Source of the DNA: Triatoma infestans
Lineage: Eukaryota; Arthropoda; Insecta; Hemiptera; Reduviidae
DNA: 64,000 bases
Reading direction: 5' to 3'
Assembly (NCBI GenBank): GCA_011037195.1
Contig: JAAEAF010014387.1
Span: 62,001-126,000 of the forward strand
Within the stretch, counting starts at the first letter, position 1, and each line of letters begins with the position of its first letter. The position numbers and the translations under genes are program-made. This document shows, piece after piece, positions 50,701 through 59,442 of the stretch. Under the pieces are notes generated by a model, which worked only from the letters and a program-made list of their open reading frames with translations, was not told the origin of the DNA and did not search any database.

Positions 50701-53700
50701 GAAAATTATTAACAAATTTAAGGAATCACCAGTAATCAGAATGCTGAAATTTAGTTTTTTAATGCCAACTGGTAGATCTTTAGAAAATGGTATATTGTTG
50801 GAAAGAACAAAAATGAAATTTAAAAAACCTCTTAATGGCTATATGTGTGCTATAAATATGAAAAAATGTATTAAATTTTGGCGTACTTTATTGATTGCAA
50901 TGGGAGCTTCAGTTGTTTCAACTAGCAAACATGATTTTGCAGGTATGTTAATTTTTTATTTTCATAATGTGATAAAAGAAATTTTTTTGACTATTTTGTT
51001 TTTTTTTGTTTTTGTTTAGTTCTTTAAAAAAAATATTATTAAATACCTAAATGACGGCAAATTAACTTTCGAGTCAAGAAGGTGGTACATAAATATAATC
51101 GAGGGCATATATTTATCCTTTTAAACAGATTTTTTTTTTTGTTGCTGTTGTTAATAGGCTGTGGTGCTAGTAATGTTAGCTTTATTCTGGCTGACAAACA
51201 CTTCTCTAAAGAAGAGTATAATTTGGCTGTGCAAGAACAAGTCCCTGTTGTATCTAAAACGTGGATTGTTCAGACATTATTACATGGAGAGCCAAGAGAG
51301 TTATTAAATTTTCCAGAATATAACCCAGTATCAAAAAGTTCTAAGGTAACTAATTATTAAAATTATAATTTTATTCAAAGAAGTGAAGTTAATGAAAAAC
51401 ACTACGGATTTTGGGCTTGAAGTAAAATTAGTGCGTATTTTTTTGGAGATAGTTTTAAGTGCATTTACGATCAGCCGTAGTGGGATGGAGGCGAATGAAA
51501 AAAAAACTTCAATGGGATTAGAATCTAATACTACGTTACTGCTTCGTTTAAATTCAGTTTGATTTCATGTGCCATTCAATAAATTCAGCATAAAGGATTA
51601 GAACGCATTTTCTTTAACTTTATGTGGTTTCAAAAATCTGTAACAATTCATGAAAAAAATAATCGGCCTGAATTTTTGATAATATAATGATAGCATTGAA
51701 TTTTTTTTTTTTCCTGTTTTGCTTAGTTTCGAAAAACCTGACGTCACAGTACACCTAGAAATTTTCTCTTTGTGTGGTAACAGCTTTAATAAGCATCCCC
51801 CACTTTCGAAACTAAGCAAAACAGGAAAAAAAAAAATTCAATGCTATCATTATATTATCAAAAATTCAGAATATGTGATTTTGCCCCCAGTAAAAATTAA
51901 AAAGCAGGATATGCTGGAAATAGAAGTATTAAGAAGTACGTTACTTTAGCTTAATTCTATTATTGAATTTCATTTATAGTGTTCTTAGTTCACTTTTCAT
52001 TGATTTTCTCATTAAAAAAATTAGGATGGAATTCTTTGCAGGCTACAGAAATTCTTTTTAAAGTTCTTCTACCGTGATGGCAGGTTTAAGTTGCTATAAA
52101 CTTAATTTTTGTGTCAATTCTCTAGAACAGTGGCTTTGGTCTGGGAAGCGGGCGGGCTACTGTATAGAATAAAATGTGCAATGTGAATAATGCCTTATTT
52201 TCCTCTTTTTGAACTGGGCATTCTTATTGCTGCTGGAAGTTCACCTTATACTGGCATGCTAAAGGGACATTTTCAAGTAGATCTGAAAGAATCTGCTTAA
52301 GAAATGAAAATCAGTCAGTCCTCATGTTTCTTTTTTAAAATCCGGCTTATAAATTGATCTATTAAACCTTCACTATCACATTAGATCCTTCGGGGTCGCA
52401 GTGACTGGCCTAGGGCCTAAATCGAATTCAGTCCAATTAGGCCAACCACATATTTATTGAAATTATTGTTTTACTCCTTGTTCTTCATGTAATTTGTGGA
52501 TTTTTTCTGCCCCTCTCAATGCAGGTGGCGAACCGGGGTATTAATTTTTTGATGCCTTCCTCGAAATAGTTTCCCGCCAACCCCTTCGTCCACTTCTCCA
52601 CCTCGCCCTTCACCTCCTCGTCGGTTAAAACCTTTTTCCACCCATGTGCAGCTCCAGGGAGGTAAAGAGATAGTAATCTGAAGGTGCCTAGGTCAGGGGA
52701 ATGCACGGGATGGTTCAGGACATCCCATTTAAACGAGGCAAGCAGTGTGTGATCTGGCATTGTCGTGTAGCAGGCCGATTCCCTTTGTCAGCATGCCTCT
52801 CCTTTTGTTCTGAATCGCCCTCCGCAATTGTTTTAGGGTCTCAGAGTATCTTGCACAGTTGATGGTCTCCCCTTGAGGCATACATTCAATTAAAATTATG
52901 CCTTGACAGTCCCAAAACACGAATGCCATGATTTTCTTGGCTGAAATTGTGGTTTTGAACTTTTTGGCGGAGGGTGAAGAAGTGTAACGCCACTGTTGAG
53001 ACTGGCTTTTGGTTTCAGGTGTGTAGTGTGCAACCCAAGTTTCATCTCCAGTAATGATGGAGCGGAGAAATTCATCTCCATGGAGTTTGTAGCGTCCGGA
53101 AAAACTCTTGCCCGACCTTGAATATTTCACACTTGGCGGGAGAGATTGGATTGACATTTTTCACGAAACGTATTGTCGCGTCGACAGTTCTCAACGTACT
53201 GACCTCGAACCGGTCTCATTGCGGAGGGGAGGAATCAGGCTACACGACAGTGTCGAAAACAAAATCCCTCCGGCCGTGAGAGTCTCGTATATTGAGCAAG
53301 CAAGGATAGAAGAATGGTCAGAAGTTTCACGATTTTAAAAAATTATCCGCACAGTATCTCTGTTCATATTTTAATTATAGTTAACGAATAGAGACAAAGT
53401 ACTGATACTCTCTTACATATGTCAAGTTCATTCAAACATCATAATATGTCTGTTCTCCGACGACATCTTGGTTGTGTAGATTTTCTGAATCACTAGTAAC
53501 GAAATCTGCGTATAACGCCTTAGAACTATCAACCAGTCTCATGGGTTCTGTCAGGGGCTTTCAGTTTTTCTATCTTTACCTCTTCACAGTTTTGGGTTAG
53601 TACCAAGAGCACCGAATTTATTTTTAAAGTTAAATGTACGAACTAATAACTGAATCTCACTAATAGTAACTGAGTGTTACACTAAAATGTTACAGAAAAG

Positions 53701-54512
53701 AAGAATTTGAAGATTGTTTAGATTATTTTAATGCTAAAGAAGTATTTTTGTAATTTATTAGTTTCTTTCTGTCATAACTTGTTCAAGTAAACTTTCTAAA
53801 TAAAAAATAAAAATATAAAATGAAAAAATTAATCCAGAATTTCTCTAATTGCAAAGCGAATTAATACTTGTTCACTATCTATGTCGTCATGAAAAAAAAA
53901 ACACTTGCAATTCTTAAAATAAATAAATGGTCCAATTTGATATAAGAAAGTTGATTTATTAGGTCATAAAAAAATTTCGATGACAATAAAAAGAAGAAGA
54001 AGTTGCTGGAAAAATTTCAGTTCCACTTAAAAACGCAAAAAAAAAAGTAAAATATTGTAATGTTTTTCCTTTCTAAACTAGCTACTGCAACTAGTTTTAA
54101 GTGGGTTCGTATAGATAAAATATTCTAAACTTCAATAAAGAAAACACCAATTTATTGCTATACACAATAAATTACTAAATACAACGTTTAATAATAATTA
54201 TTTCACACTTTAAACCACAAAAGTTCACTTTGTTCACTTTTGTACACTTTTCACAAGCTTGTAACTTCGTTTGTAACTGACAAAACTCTCTCAACTCTCT
54301 GTGGTCCCTCTATTTATACCAATAGAGAACATTCCAGACTTCTCTCGACTGTTCCAGCCAAGACTAGAGCGCCGCCAGCGCTTCCTACGGCCACTAAGAG
54401 AACCTTAGGTACCTGTCCTCTCTCCTAGATGGCACCACTAGCTGCGTTACAATATTTAATAATATCAAATTTTCTTTTTCTTTTTCAGAATTCAGACGAA
54501 GGCATGAGGTAG
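23631..54512 (+). CDS. TP53BP1: TP53-binding protein 1 (53BP1) orthologue, 26 exons, 1,104 aa
   Basis: A chromatin reader that binds nucleosomes at DNA double-strand breaks and steers repair. Exons: 23631-23715, 24176-24281, 24713-24799, 26696-26794, 26925-27007, 28313-28353, 28461-28541, 29319-29393, 29480-29608, 29731-29853, 30699-30820, 31224-31294, 32196-32361, 32533-32770, 34184-34482, 34639-34790, 34901-34965, 39183-39286, 41498-41556, 42866-42998, 43109-43227, 48826-49020, 50013-50242, 50702-50942, 51158-51345, 54489-54512. All introns are GT-AG, phases match at every junction, and the sum is 3,315 nt. Domains: tandem Tudor about 520-650, UDR-like motif about 653-664, basic linker about 665-812, tandem BRCT about 813-1097. 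Human 53BP1 is nearly 2,000 residues, so the N-terminal half is much shorter here. The start is uncertain: an in-frame ATG at 23538 would add 31 residues. The ATG at 23631 was chosen because a typical acidic, Ser-rich sequence follows it. Confidence 0.9.
25144..26180 (+). repeat. Helentron-like family A, copy A5, in 53BP1 intron 3
   Basis: Full architecture: ACTTTCTCTTACTCC plus hairpin partner, an expanded (GT)n tract at 25267-25305, internal units at 25501 and 25787, the 3' repeat GGAGTAAGAGAAAG near 26150, and a GTGTGAGTGTTTCA terminal hairpin. The (GT)n sits where other copies have only a few units, so it expanded in place. Confidence 0.8.
27780..27930 (+). pseudogene. hAT-like transposase C-terminal relic, in 53BP1 intron 5
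   Basis: Short frames read GINAPVERDF then, after a shift, SSLMNKWWMSDKTQLQSHYVKAVL. This resembles the hAT dimerisation region pattern NA-x-VER-x-FS followed by a W and K/L-rich helix. It is only about 150 bp, with a frameshift. No terminal repeats are found. Confidence 0.45.
29165..29262. repeat. Interspersed repeat D, in 53BP1 intron 7
   Basis: AAAACCGGTCTATGACC, then GAAGCAGGCTATCACGGAAA and TATCTCTGAT, match the copies at 21345 and 42665. Confidence 0.5.
32771..34183. other. 53BP1 intron 14
   Basis: AT-rich, 1.4 kb. About 33640-33930 is less AT-rich (a CACCACTCACTACTG stretch) but carries no frame or repeat ends I can identify. Confidence 0.5.
34184..34790 (+). CDS. TP53BP1: 53BP1 exons 15-16: tandem Tudor module
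   Basis: Residues 503-652. The first Tudor starts around FVFGCWINKYYPGKLEG. Aligned by eye to the human methyl-lysine cage (W1495, Y1502, D1521, Y1523), W530, Y535 and D560 are conserved, but the Y1523 position is Thr562 in FLDGTT. The second Tudor runs through GVDIMCDVGNGLYVEGTLME and across the exon 15/16 junction to SFPFENVWFYKL. In vertebrates this module reads H4K20me2. The exon 15 acceptor TTTATTTATTAG and donor AAGTAAGT, and the exon 16 donor CAGGTGCAC, keep frame. Confidence 0.9.
34901..34965 (+). CDS. TP53BP1: 53BP1 exon 17: UDR-like motif
   Basis: A 65-nt exon encoding VSILEGKRLLRSQFKTP. The core LEGKRLLRS matches the LVEGKRKRRS stretch of the human ubiquitination-dependent recruitment motif, which lies at the same place just after the Tudor module and reads H2A ubiquitylated on Lys15. 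Codons at both boundaries join in frame (phase 1 in, phase 0 out). Confidence 0.8.
35712..36215 (-). pseudogene. Unidentified coding relic in 53BP1 intron 17
   Basis: On the minus strand one frame is open for about 167 codons from the ATG at 36215, with a single TAA at about 35949-35951. The protein has normal composition (MYKLSHLFVEGEFGGKKLLE, YCCIYTPRRGQRYFYGLNKL, SENGECTNLARGLLEIKVTF). Composition is clearly less AT-rich than the flanks across about 35395-36340. I do not recognise the family; a retroelement gag or domesticated-element fragment is possible. Confidence 0.4.
37300..38010 (-). other. Coding-like mosaic of unknown origin in 53BP1 intron 17
   Basis: The minus strand has short protein-like frames (DSIPSISQAKIFDNSSSDE, then LRDVKRLNEILHPLRSF) broken by shifts. 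Base composition is more balanced than neighbouring intron. No family recognised. Confidence 0.25.
38499..38668. repeat. MITE/foldback element, family C
   Basis: Left arm 38499-38535 and right arm 38631-38668 are near-perfect inverted repeats (TCTGGTATTTTAT, CGTCGTAGCATG, ATATTTCTTTA). The 95-bp loop is almost pure A/T. Single arms recur at about 26410-26455 and 57490-57540. Confidence 0.75.
39183..43227 (+). CDS. TP53BP1: 53BP1 exons 18-21: basic/acidic linker
   Basis: Residues 675-812. Exons 18-20 are very Lys/Arg/Ser-rich (KSLKKTKSSI, VRHTRRRKSS, GVKRKKSVSSDE, DKKAKRSKLKKKLEF) and probably hold the nuclear localisation signal. Exon 21 turns acidic (DYEDSDLDAEF) before the BRCT repeats. 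Vertebrate 53BP1 has a comparable Lys/Arg-Ser linker between UDR and BRCT. Between exons 18 and 19 lies a non-LTR element. Confidence 0.8.
39465..41430 (+). pseudogene. Non-LTR retrotransposon, family N, in 53BP1 intron 18
   Basis: Fragments in order: FSLDELVETMDRSKLNKTPG, NYRGIGLINTLTKLLTL, GCGYADAIFTLSFVI, GEILSSLLFNIYIANLVKCF, LLYADILLLLVLL (a damaged YADD motif), FIYLGIPFSSSGKSAR, and IPFNWCHMVRAYMLEIG. The last matches IPFNWSHEMRNILFSLG of the element at 7125-9575, so the two belong to one family. The catalytic core second Asp is lost and many stops are present. A 20-odd-bp duplication (CCCAAACGAAGCTTTTAA twice, 39628 and 39652) lies inside. The 3' tail is a GATT repeat near 41412-41432. 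Confidence 0.8.
42407..42590. repeat. Foldback element related to family C, in 53BP1 intron 19
   Basis: Ends TCTGGAATTTTATC and GGATAAAATTCCAGA form inverted termini. Internally, GTGATGTTTCT pairs with AGAAACATCAC, and CCATCGTCA with TGACGATGG. Partial relatives with the GGTTTCGGATTTTCATCCAT core lie at 43670-43760 and 44790-44880. Confidence 0.65.
42665..42755. repeat. Interspersed repeat D, in 53BP1 intron 19
   Basis: CTGAAGATGGGTGATCG, GAAACTGGTTGATG and GAAGCAGGTTATCACAG match the copies at 21345 and 29165 with more changes. Confidence 0.5.
43950..44150 (+). repeat. Diverged Helentron-like fragment in 53BP1 intron 21
   Basis: Keeps the block order of the family's 5' third (TTGAGTTTTCA, then AGCGAACTCAAAAATGAAAA and TTGCAGAAAA) but at low identity. 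Probably an older subfamily. Confidence 0.4.
44927..45968 (+). repeat. Helentron-like family A, copy A6, with duplicated 5' end
   Basis: The 5' terminal hairpin occurs twice in tandem (44927-44957 and about 44961-44991). Then follow the CGATATCGAG block, a short TG/TATG tract, units at 45285 and 45588 (period about 303 bp), each with AAGGGCACTTTT and a G-run, the 3' repeat GGAGTAAGAGAAAG near 45927 and the terminal hairpin with TTTCACACCAGATTTT. It is the cleanest copy for deriving a consensus. Confidence 0.85.
45985..46525 (+). repeat. Diverged tail copy of Helentron-like family A
   Basis: Repeats the internal-unit order (TTCCTCTAAAATATGATT, CGGAAGTGTAAG, GATTTCCTTTAAACTTGG) at lower identity and ends AGTAAGAGAAAGTCGTGTG, GAGTGTTTCACTCCAGATTT near 46522. 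It follows A6 directly, possibly as a second, older 3' end in tandem. Confidence 0.55.
46834..48761. mobile_element. DNA transposon with ~709-bp inverted repeats, in 53BP1 intron 21
   Basis: The left arm 46834-47542 and right arm 48053-48761 are extended inverted repeats with only scattered differences by eye. Termini read CAGGGTGTAACAGCAACCTC on both strands, next to TATA, as in Tc1/mariner-type elements that duplicate TA. The 510-bp centre carries a transposase relic, and its own ends contain a smaller inverted motif (CGAGGAAACTTTGATCG near 47570, CGATCAGTTTCCTCGG near 47940). Exon 22 of 53BP1 starts only about 65 bp downstream. Confidence 0.85.
47560..47960 (+). pseudogene. IS630/Tc1-mariner-like transposase relic between long inverted repeats
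   Basis: Short frames read STRRVPLSLGLSHQTVHRYL, a helix-turn-helix of the type found in these transposases. In other frames they continue with RDYAWCTQFCIWLLQQTAQN, then TDEATFTRNGSLSTRNIHYW and SDENP, where TDEA holds the first catalytic Asp. The rest of the DDE/DDD domain is missing, so the element is non-autonomous. Confidence 0.65.
48826..51345 (+). CDS. TP53BP1: 53BP1 exons 22-25: tandem BRCT
   Basis: Residues 813-1097. BRCT1: STVFSGFNFILTHSE opens the fold, then IKAGGGIVYE is the conserved Gly-rich helix start (human LRAGAGYILE), and TQNYLLSIALGIPIYRHDLI matches human RKYFLCLASGIPCVSHVWV. BRCT2: KPLNGYMCAIN, AMGASVVST, then SFILADKHF and VPVVSKTWIVQTLLHGEP (human LPVVSQEWVIQCLIVGE), with the diagnostic Trp. 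In vertebrates this module binds p53 and phosphorylated H2AX. Confidence 0.9.
50268..50372 (-). repeat. SINE S1 fragment in 53BP1 intron 23
   Basis: The reverse complement matches the S1 body (CACTGTTCGGTGATTGACAG, TGTTGTCTTTAGCGAGAGAA). The tRNA head is absent. It begins about 26 bp after the exon 23 donor. Confidence 0.55.
51670..51867. repeat. Near-perfect hairpin, arms ~62 bp, in 53BP1 intron 25
   Basis: The left arm 51670-51732 and right arm 51806-51867 are inverted copies that differ only by the length of a T/A run (12 versus 11), around a 73-bp unique loop. The arms contain GATAATATAATGATAGC and CCTGTTTTGCTTAGTTTCGA. If transcribed it would make a strong RNA stem in the pre-mRNA. Confidence 0.85.
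52485..53160 (-). pseudogene. mariner transposase, 5'-truncated and frameshifted, in 53BP1 intron 25
   Basis: The minus strand from 53157 encodes FLRSIITGDETWVAHYTPET (first catalytic Asp), a KKIMAFVFWDCQGIILIECM block and LLHDNARSHTA (second Asp). After a frame break near 52745 it reads LLASFKWDVLNHP and HSPDL (third Asp), then EEVKGEVEKWTKGLA near the C-terminus. The D-D-D set with HDNA and SPDL is diagnostic of mariner. The N-terminal DNA-binding half is replaced by unrelated sequence upstream of about 53150. Opposite in strand to the host gene. Confidence 0.85.
54056..54451 (-). repeat. Solo LTR, family G, copy 3, with ATAT target duplication
   Basis: TGTAATG...CGTTACA on the + strand, 396 bp, flanked by perfect ATAT copies. 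Very similar to 18945-19340 over its whole length. It ends only 37 bp before the acceptor of terminal exon 26. The TATA region (CTATTTATACC read in reverse) drives away from that exon. Confidence 0.85.
54489..54512 (+). CDS. TP53BP1: 53BP1 exon 26: 7-codon terminal exon
   Basis: After the polypyrimidine acceptor TTTTTCTTTTTCAG comes AATTCAGACGAAGGCATGAGG then TAG, giving NSDEGMR and a stop, in phase 0 with the exon 25 donor at 51346. It follows a 3.1-kb intron containing a hairpin, a mariner and a solo LTR. If this exon were skipped, exon 25 would read through its donor and stop within a few codons (VTNY). The 3' UTR follows; I cannot fix the poly(A) site. Confidence 0.65.
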   Translation, partial: NSDEGMR

Positions 54513-55380
54513 CTTTGTTAAGTAATTTTGCATTTTGCAAGTTATTCCAATTAGTACAAAAATAGTATTTCAGGAAAAAAAGAAGGGTATTTGTGTATTA
54601 TAGTTCAGTTTTACAAATATAAGTGCTTACGTTTTTTATATGTTAAAACATAACAATATTTCGAACTGTGATTTTTTTTTTTTTTTTTTTTTTGTAATAT
54701 CATCACATCTGAAGTACTCAGTGTCACAAAGAGATTATTCTTTTGAATATAAAGAAGCGTATTAAAAATTTTATTTTTTTAAAGAATAATGTTTAAGTAT
54801 GTTAAATTTTTTTTTATTATTATTATTTATAGTGAAATTTAACAAAAAAAAAAAAATAATTTTTTTTAAAACTGCTTTTAAGAACATTCTTGTAATTTTT
54901 TTTTTGTTTTTTTTTAAAATAATATCATTTAAATTTTCTACCTCATAGCGTCATGACATTCGAAATTATTTTCATATTTATGTATAAACTAGAGAAAATT
55001 TAGTATTAGCATGTAAACTTATAACAGGTGCCTTGAATAGAATTAAATACTTTCCATTTTATATATATTTAAATTAGTATGTGCCATGATTGGAATGTTT
55101 TAATTCAATTTTTTCCAAAGACTTTTGCTATTTAATTGGATTTTTCTAGTGATTATTATGCTTATTAATACGTTCAGTTTGAGAAGGAACAAAGTGAAAG
55201 AAATAATTTATTATCTGTACAAATTAGAGGAATCGAATATATTTGCCCAATTCTATTATCCTTGATTCATAGTGAGTTAATTTCCATTTCAAATGTCTTT
55301 AAAGTATAATGGAAAAATTCTACAACCAAAATGAGTATAAAATATAATGAAAAACCAGTGATTCAATGTTCTGCTATAAA
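54513..55380 (+). other. Presumed 53BP1 3' UTR and downstream flank
   Basis: Extremely AT-rich with long T runs. A polyadenylation site is likely here, but I cannot choose one. No further coding frame. Confidence 0.4.
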
Positions 55381-55629
55381 TCGTCGGCTTAGAAGTAAAA
55401 CTGACCAAGTCCACTTTTGCAAATTTTTCAGGAGAGCAGATTGAAAATTCAAATGTTCACTAAAAATATGGACTTGATCATAACAACACTGTTCAGGATG
55501 ATAGTAAAAACGCAGATTAGGACTTGAAGAATTTTACCACTGATAGAAAGTGCCAACAGGAACTGTTAAGGCAAAAAAACTCATTTTTTAAAAAACTGGA
55601 CTTGGTCAGTTTTACTTTTAAGCCGACGA
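55381..55629. repeat. MITE with ~33-bp terminal inverted repeats
   Basis: The left end 55381-55413 (TCGTCGGCTTAGAAGTAAAA, then CTGACCAAGTCCA) and right end 55598-55629 (TGGACTTGGTCAG, then TTTTACTTTTAAGCCGACGA) are almost perfect inverted repeats. The 249-bp length has no coding capacity. A clear target duplication is not visible, so I do not assign a superfamily. Confidence 0.8.
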
Positions 55630-58187
55630 AATATGATTTATCGTTTCGTCTGTATGTGTAATAAACAATCTTTCTCTAATATAGTAGTTGGGTTTCTTTC
55701 ATATGCAAATGCGGGTTTTCCAATAGGACAGGAGTTATTTAAAAAAAATAACTTTCAAGAAATTGTTTGTTCAGTAAACATACCCAACGAGCTGCAAGGT
55801 ATTGCTCCCAGGAGTCTAGTCCACCATTTTTTTTTTTAACTTTTTTGGTATAACATTAATATTTTCTTAACATATAATTATGATATGATATAATATGATT
55901 CAAAGAGAAAATTATTTTTATTATATTCATGACTTCAGTCATTTCTGATATCTGTTTTTTTAACATAATTTGCAATATAGTGGTATCATCGGTTGTAGGT
56001 ATACTCTGGTGGTAATTGCTAGGCAATAGTTCGGTAATTAAAAACAACTATCTGGTCAACGTTTCGATGTATTTAAGAATCTTCCTCGTGACCTTCATAC
56101 AATACAGAGACTGAAGTGTAATATAAACTTAATTTTATTGATATTAATAATTGTAAGTGTTATCTAAATATCAAGTCACAAAACCTACTTTTTTTAGTAG
56201 TTTTTTGCTAGTTACTTTCTTAATGCATCGTTCTTAATGAACGAAAAACTGTTTAATTTTGTCTCAGCGTTCTTAGAAAGGTATAGGACAGTAGAAAACG
56301 GATATAGGCGCCAAAATTTTATATGAACACCAGAAATAATTTGGCGCAAAAATTTTTCACATGGGCACTAGTCATAATTTGACAAAATATATATTTTCAG
56401 TTTTAAATAAGTCTTGTCTTCAGCATAACTTTTTAAGAGATTATGAATAGATTTTTAGTTACAAAGACTACAATTGTATACAATAATTTTTTTTTGTTTT
56501 TCATTTTTGTAATTCAAAATTTTATTAAACTTGTTCTGAAACAAAGTTTTTATTTTTTTTATTGTAATACAGTTCCAATACAAAGTGTATTCTACCTGTA
56601 ATACTGTTGTCTGTAAAGATTATGAAATGACTTGTACAACGTGTGCAGTTATCCCATCCAGTGATAGCCCTGTTAGAGTGATTTGAAAGTTTTGTTAAGA
56701 AAATTTTTTATAATGCAATGATTTATTCATTATATTAATAATCCATGTTGATTGTATTCATAAGCACAAGGTTGTTAAAAGGTTTTGATTATAATCAAGA
56801 ATTTAAATTTTATAGGCTTTCTATAACGTTCTAAACATATTCCTCGCCGGAGTATCATCAGTTTACTGTGTCAGAAACTAAGTTGAAGTCAGTTCTCTAC
56901 ATGAATTTATTTATTTATTTGTTTTTTTGTTTTTTGGTTTTGTCTGTTTGACATTAACCAGTTATTTTGATTTTGAGGGCTGGAAAAAACCAACATATTG
57001 ACATTATTAACTATCCTTGGCTTCTAATTGCCTGCAACTGCCAATATGTTGGTGGAAAAAACCAGCCCTATCTTTACAAATTGACATGTCTCTTGTAGTC
57101 TTCCACTAGGCTTCTGCACCCTCTTCCCCTTCTTCATTCTCCATCCTTGCAGACGTAAGGGTATTTTGAGCGATGCGGCTCTTATCCTTAATCTTTAGAC
57201 ATGTCATATCTGAAACAATTTTATGGTTAATGCCTTTCAATATTATGTTGTTGTGGTGTCTAGTATAAGTGAAATGAGCACAGAACTACAATGTACTGAA
57301 AGATAATTCCTAATCCCACTTATATTTTCATTTTATTCCCTTTGATGAACTTGTATATGCAAACAAGCGCTTCCTTTTCCATTAGTGCCAATATGCTTTT
57401 TGCGCTACAAGGAAGTCGTACATACTTGGACAGTTCGGTTACATGAACTTGATGAACTTGCAAACGATGAAACCGGTCAGCATTACTAAAAAGTAGCATG
57501 CTATGATGGATAAAATGCAAGACATTATCCAGCTTGTGGATTCAGTTAACCTTATTTCTTTTTGTTTTTTTAACAGGATTTTATTCAGATGATTTTTTAT
57601 AATAATCACCTGAATAATGATAATGAGAGAGGTGAGTTCAGGGAAACAACTATTCCATTTGAATGAATCCAATAACTTATAGAATATTGGATTGATATTC
57701 AGTATTTTATTATCGTCAGAATTGTGATTTCTCAACTGCAAAACTAAGTTAATGGATTAATTTTAATTATTTGCTTAGAAAAATTAATACGGCCATTATA
57801 AACCTCATTTTACACAATAGAAGAAGTTTTATGCACTTTTAAATAAATGGTATTATTATTAGTCTGATAGACTTAGTGATTGGAAATTATTAGAGCTATG
57901 TGAAAAAAGCTATTTTTTTTCAATGCTTTTTGATTTAATTCCTAAAGTAAAATGCCTGGATTAGTTTTTGTTTTATTACCTCCATATAAATGCATCAAAT
58001 AAATTTGATAAAAGTATCGATATATAAAAGAGTAATGAAACAGCTGCCCATTGACAACTCTGCAAAATATTGTCAAGTGAATGAGGAGTGAGTCATATAT
58101 AGCCACGTTCTTTCAGTAAAGATGGATGACCTATATCAGTTATTGTGAAGCTAGTTATGAAGATGTGCCATCATAAGTAATTATCTA
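55630..58187. other. Downstream intergenic DNA
   Basis: Mostly AT-rich. At 56045-56100 there is an AACGTTTCGATGTATTTAAG motif region resembling a short arthropod repeat class. At about 57465-57540 a single arm of family C (AGTAGCATGCTATGATGG) appears. No gene. Confidence 0.4.
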
Positions 58188-58364
58188 GTTTATATCAGTG
58201 GCGGCTCGTGACTTGGATATGTGGGGGTTCAACTTTTTTTTTTAAATACTTACATTACCTATCATAATTAGTAGCTTGGCTAGTTAAAAATCACGAAGTA
58301 AGCCAGGAGCCAGGTAAAAACTTGCATCCCTCTCCTACAATTAAATATGTTAAATTAAGAATAA

Positions 58365-58565
58365 ATCTATTAGCTCAGTGGATAGTGCATTGGACTCCCA
58401 CGCGGAGGACTCGGGTTCGAGTCCAGCTGTGCTGCCCTTAGGTTTTTCTTCCTAGGAGCTCTTACAGCACACTGTCCGGTGATGGGCAGTGTTGTCTGTA
58501 ACGAGAGAACACCATTCGGAGGCCGGCAGTGCACTGAGAAGGCTCAGGCGACAATGACCATTACT
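58365..58565 (+). repeat. SINE S1 inside the hAT element
   Basis: The A-box-like TTAGCTCAGTGG and B-box-like GGGTTCGAGTCC are at proper spacing, followed by the S1 body (CTGCCCTTAGGTTTTTCTTC, GGGCAGTGTTGTCTGTAACG, GAGAACACC, GGAGGCCGGCAG). The 3' end abuts the family-A copy. It could pass for a tRNA gene, but the acceptor ends do not pair. Confidence 0.8.
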
Positions 58566-58571
58566 CAGTTC

Positions 58572-59442
58572 TCAAAATTATAATTGACAAATTTTATAGG
58601 TTGTGTACCAAATTTAATGGAATTCTTCGAAAACTGAAAAAAATGTTCAGTAAAAGCGCACTTCCGGTTTACTATTTTCTTGAAACTCAGAATTTTGGCC
58701 ATCTATTTATTTCTAATTAATTTTGTTTGGATGATAGAATTGTATAATCAAATATGAGAGCACTTTAGAGAATAATATAACCCCATCCCTCCCCTAAAAG
58801 TGCCCTTAAATGAATTTTACCAGACAAATGTTCAAATAAAAGTTATAGATCTTTGTATGTTTAGTTTATATAAGAAGATTCAAGAAATTTATCGGAGCAA
58901 TTTTTGAGAAAATGGCGAAAAAGTGAAAAAATCATTTAGTAAAGTGGTAAAGTAAACGTACTTCCGGTTATCCGATTTTTTTCAAACTCGGAATTTCAGC
59001 AACATATTATATTCTTATTAATATTATTTAGATGACAGAATTGTATAGCGAAGCGAAATATAACTTTAGATTGAAACCTAACCCAACCCCTCCTTCAAAA
59101 CTGCCTTTAAATGAATTTTCCGGAGAAATGTTTCAAATAGAAGTTGTAGATCTTTGTATGTATAGTTATATACCAAATTTCAAGAAAATCGTCGGAGCCA
59201 TTTTTGAGAAAATTGCAAAAAAGTAAAAAAATCAACTAGTAAAGTGGTACTTCCGGTTGAGGAATTTCGACAGATAACGTAGGGTCAGTTCTCATGGTGA
59301 TACCGAAACGGAATATTAAGTTTCAGCTTTCTACGGTTTTTCGTTTTTGAGCTATGGTGTTAACTTACATATACACACACCCGTGCACGCACACAGGCGC
59401 GCACACACACACGCACACAGAGAACATTTGCTAAAAACTTTT
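58572..59442 (-). repeat. Helentron-like family A, copy A7, truncated, inside the hAT element
   Basis: The reverse complement runs from the GCAAATG plus (TG)n tract (59360-59430 on the + strand as CA/CG repeats), through units with CTCCGACGATTTTC and CCGGAAGT, to CTATAAAATTTGTCAATT near the 3' end. Both extreme termini are lost. The dinucleotide tract has mutated to a GCGC-containing form. Confidence 0.7.

Noticed and set aside
51719..51949. 76-codon open frame as a possible extra 53BP1 exon
   Set aside because: It runs through the hairpin arms, and the acceptor at 51869 would be out of phase with the exon 25 donor.
52896..53338. Other frames over the mariner
   Set aside because: The 61-codon minus frame is an alternative-frame shadow of the transposase, and the plus frame at 53108 has no motif.
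58375..58445. Possible tRNA gene
   Set aside because: Same SINE S1 head; its ends do not form an acceptor stem.
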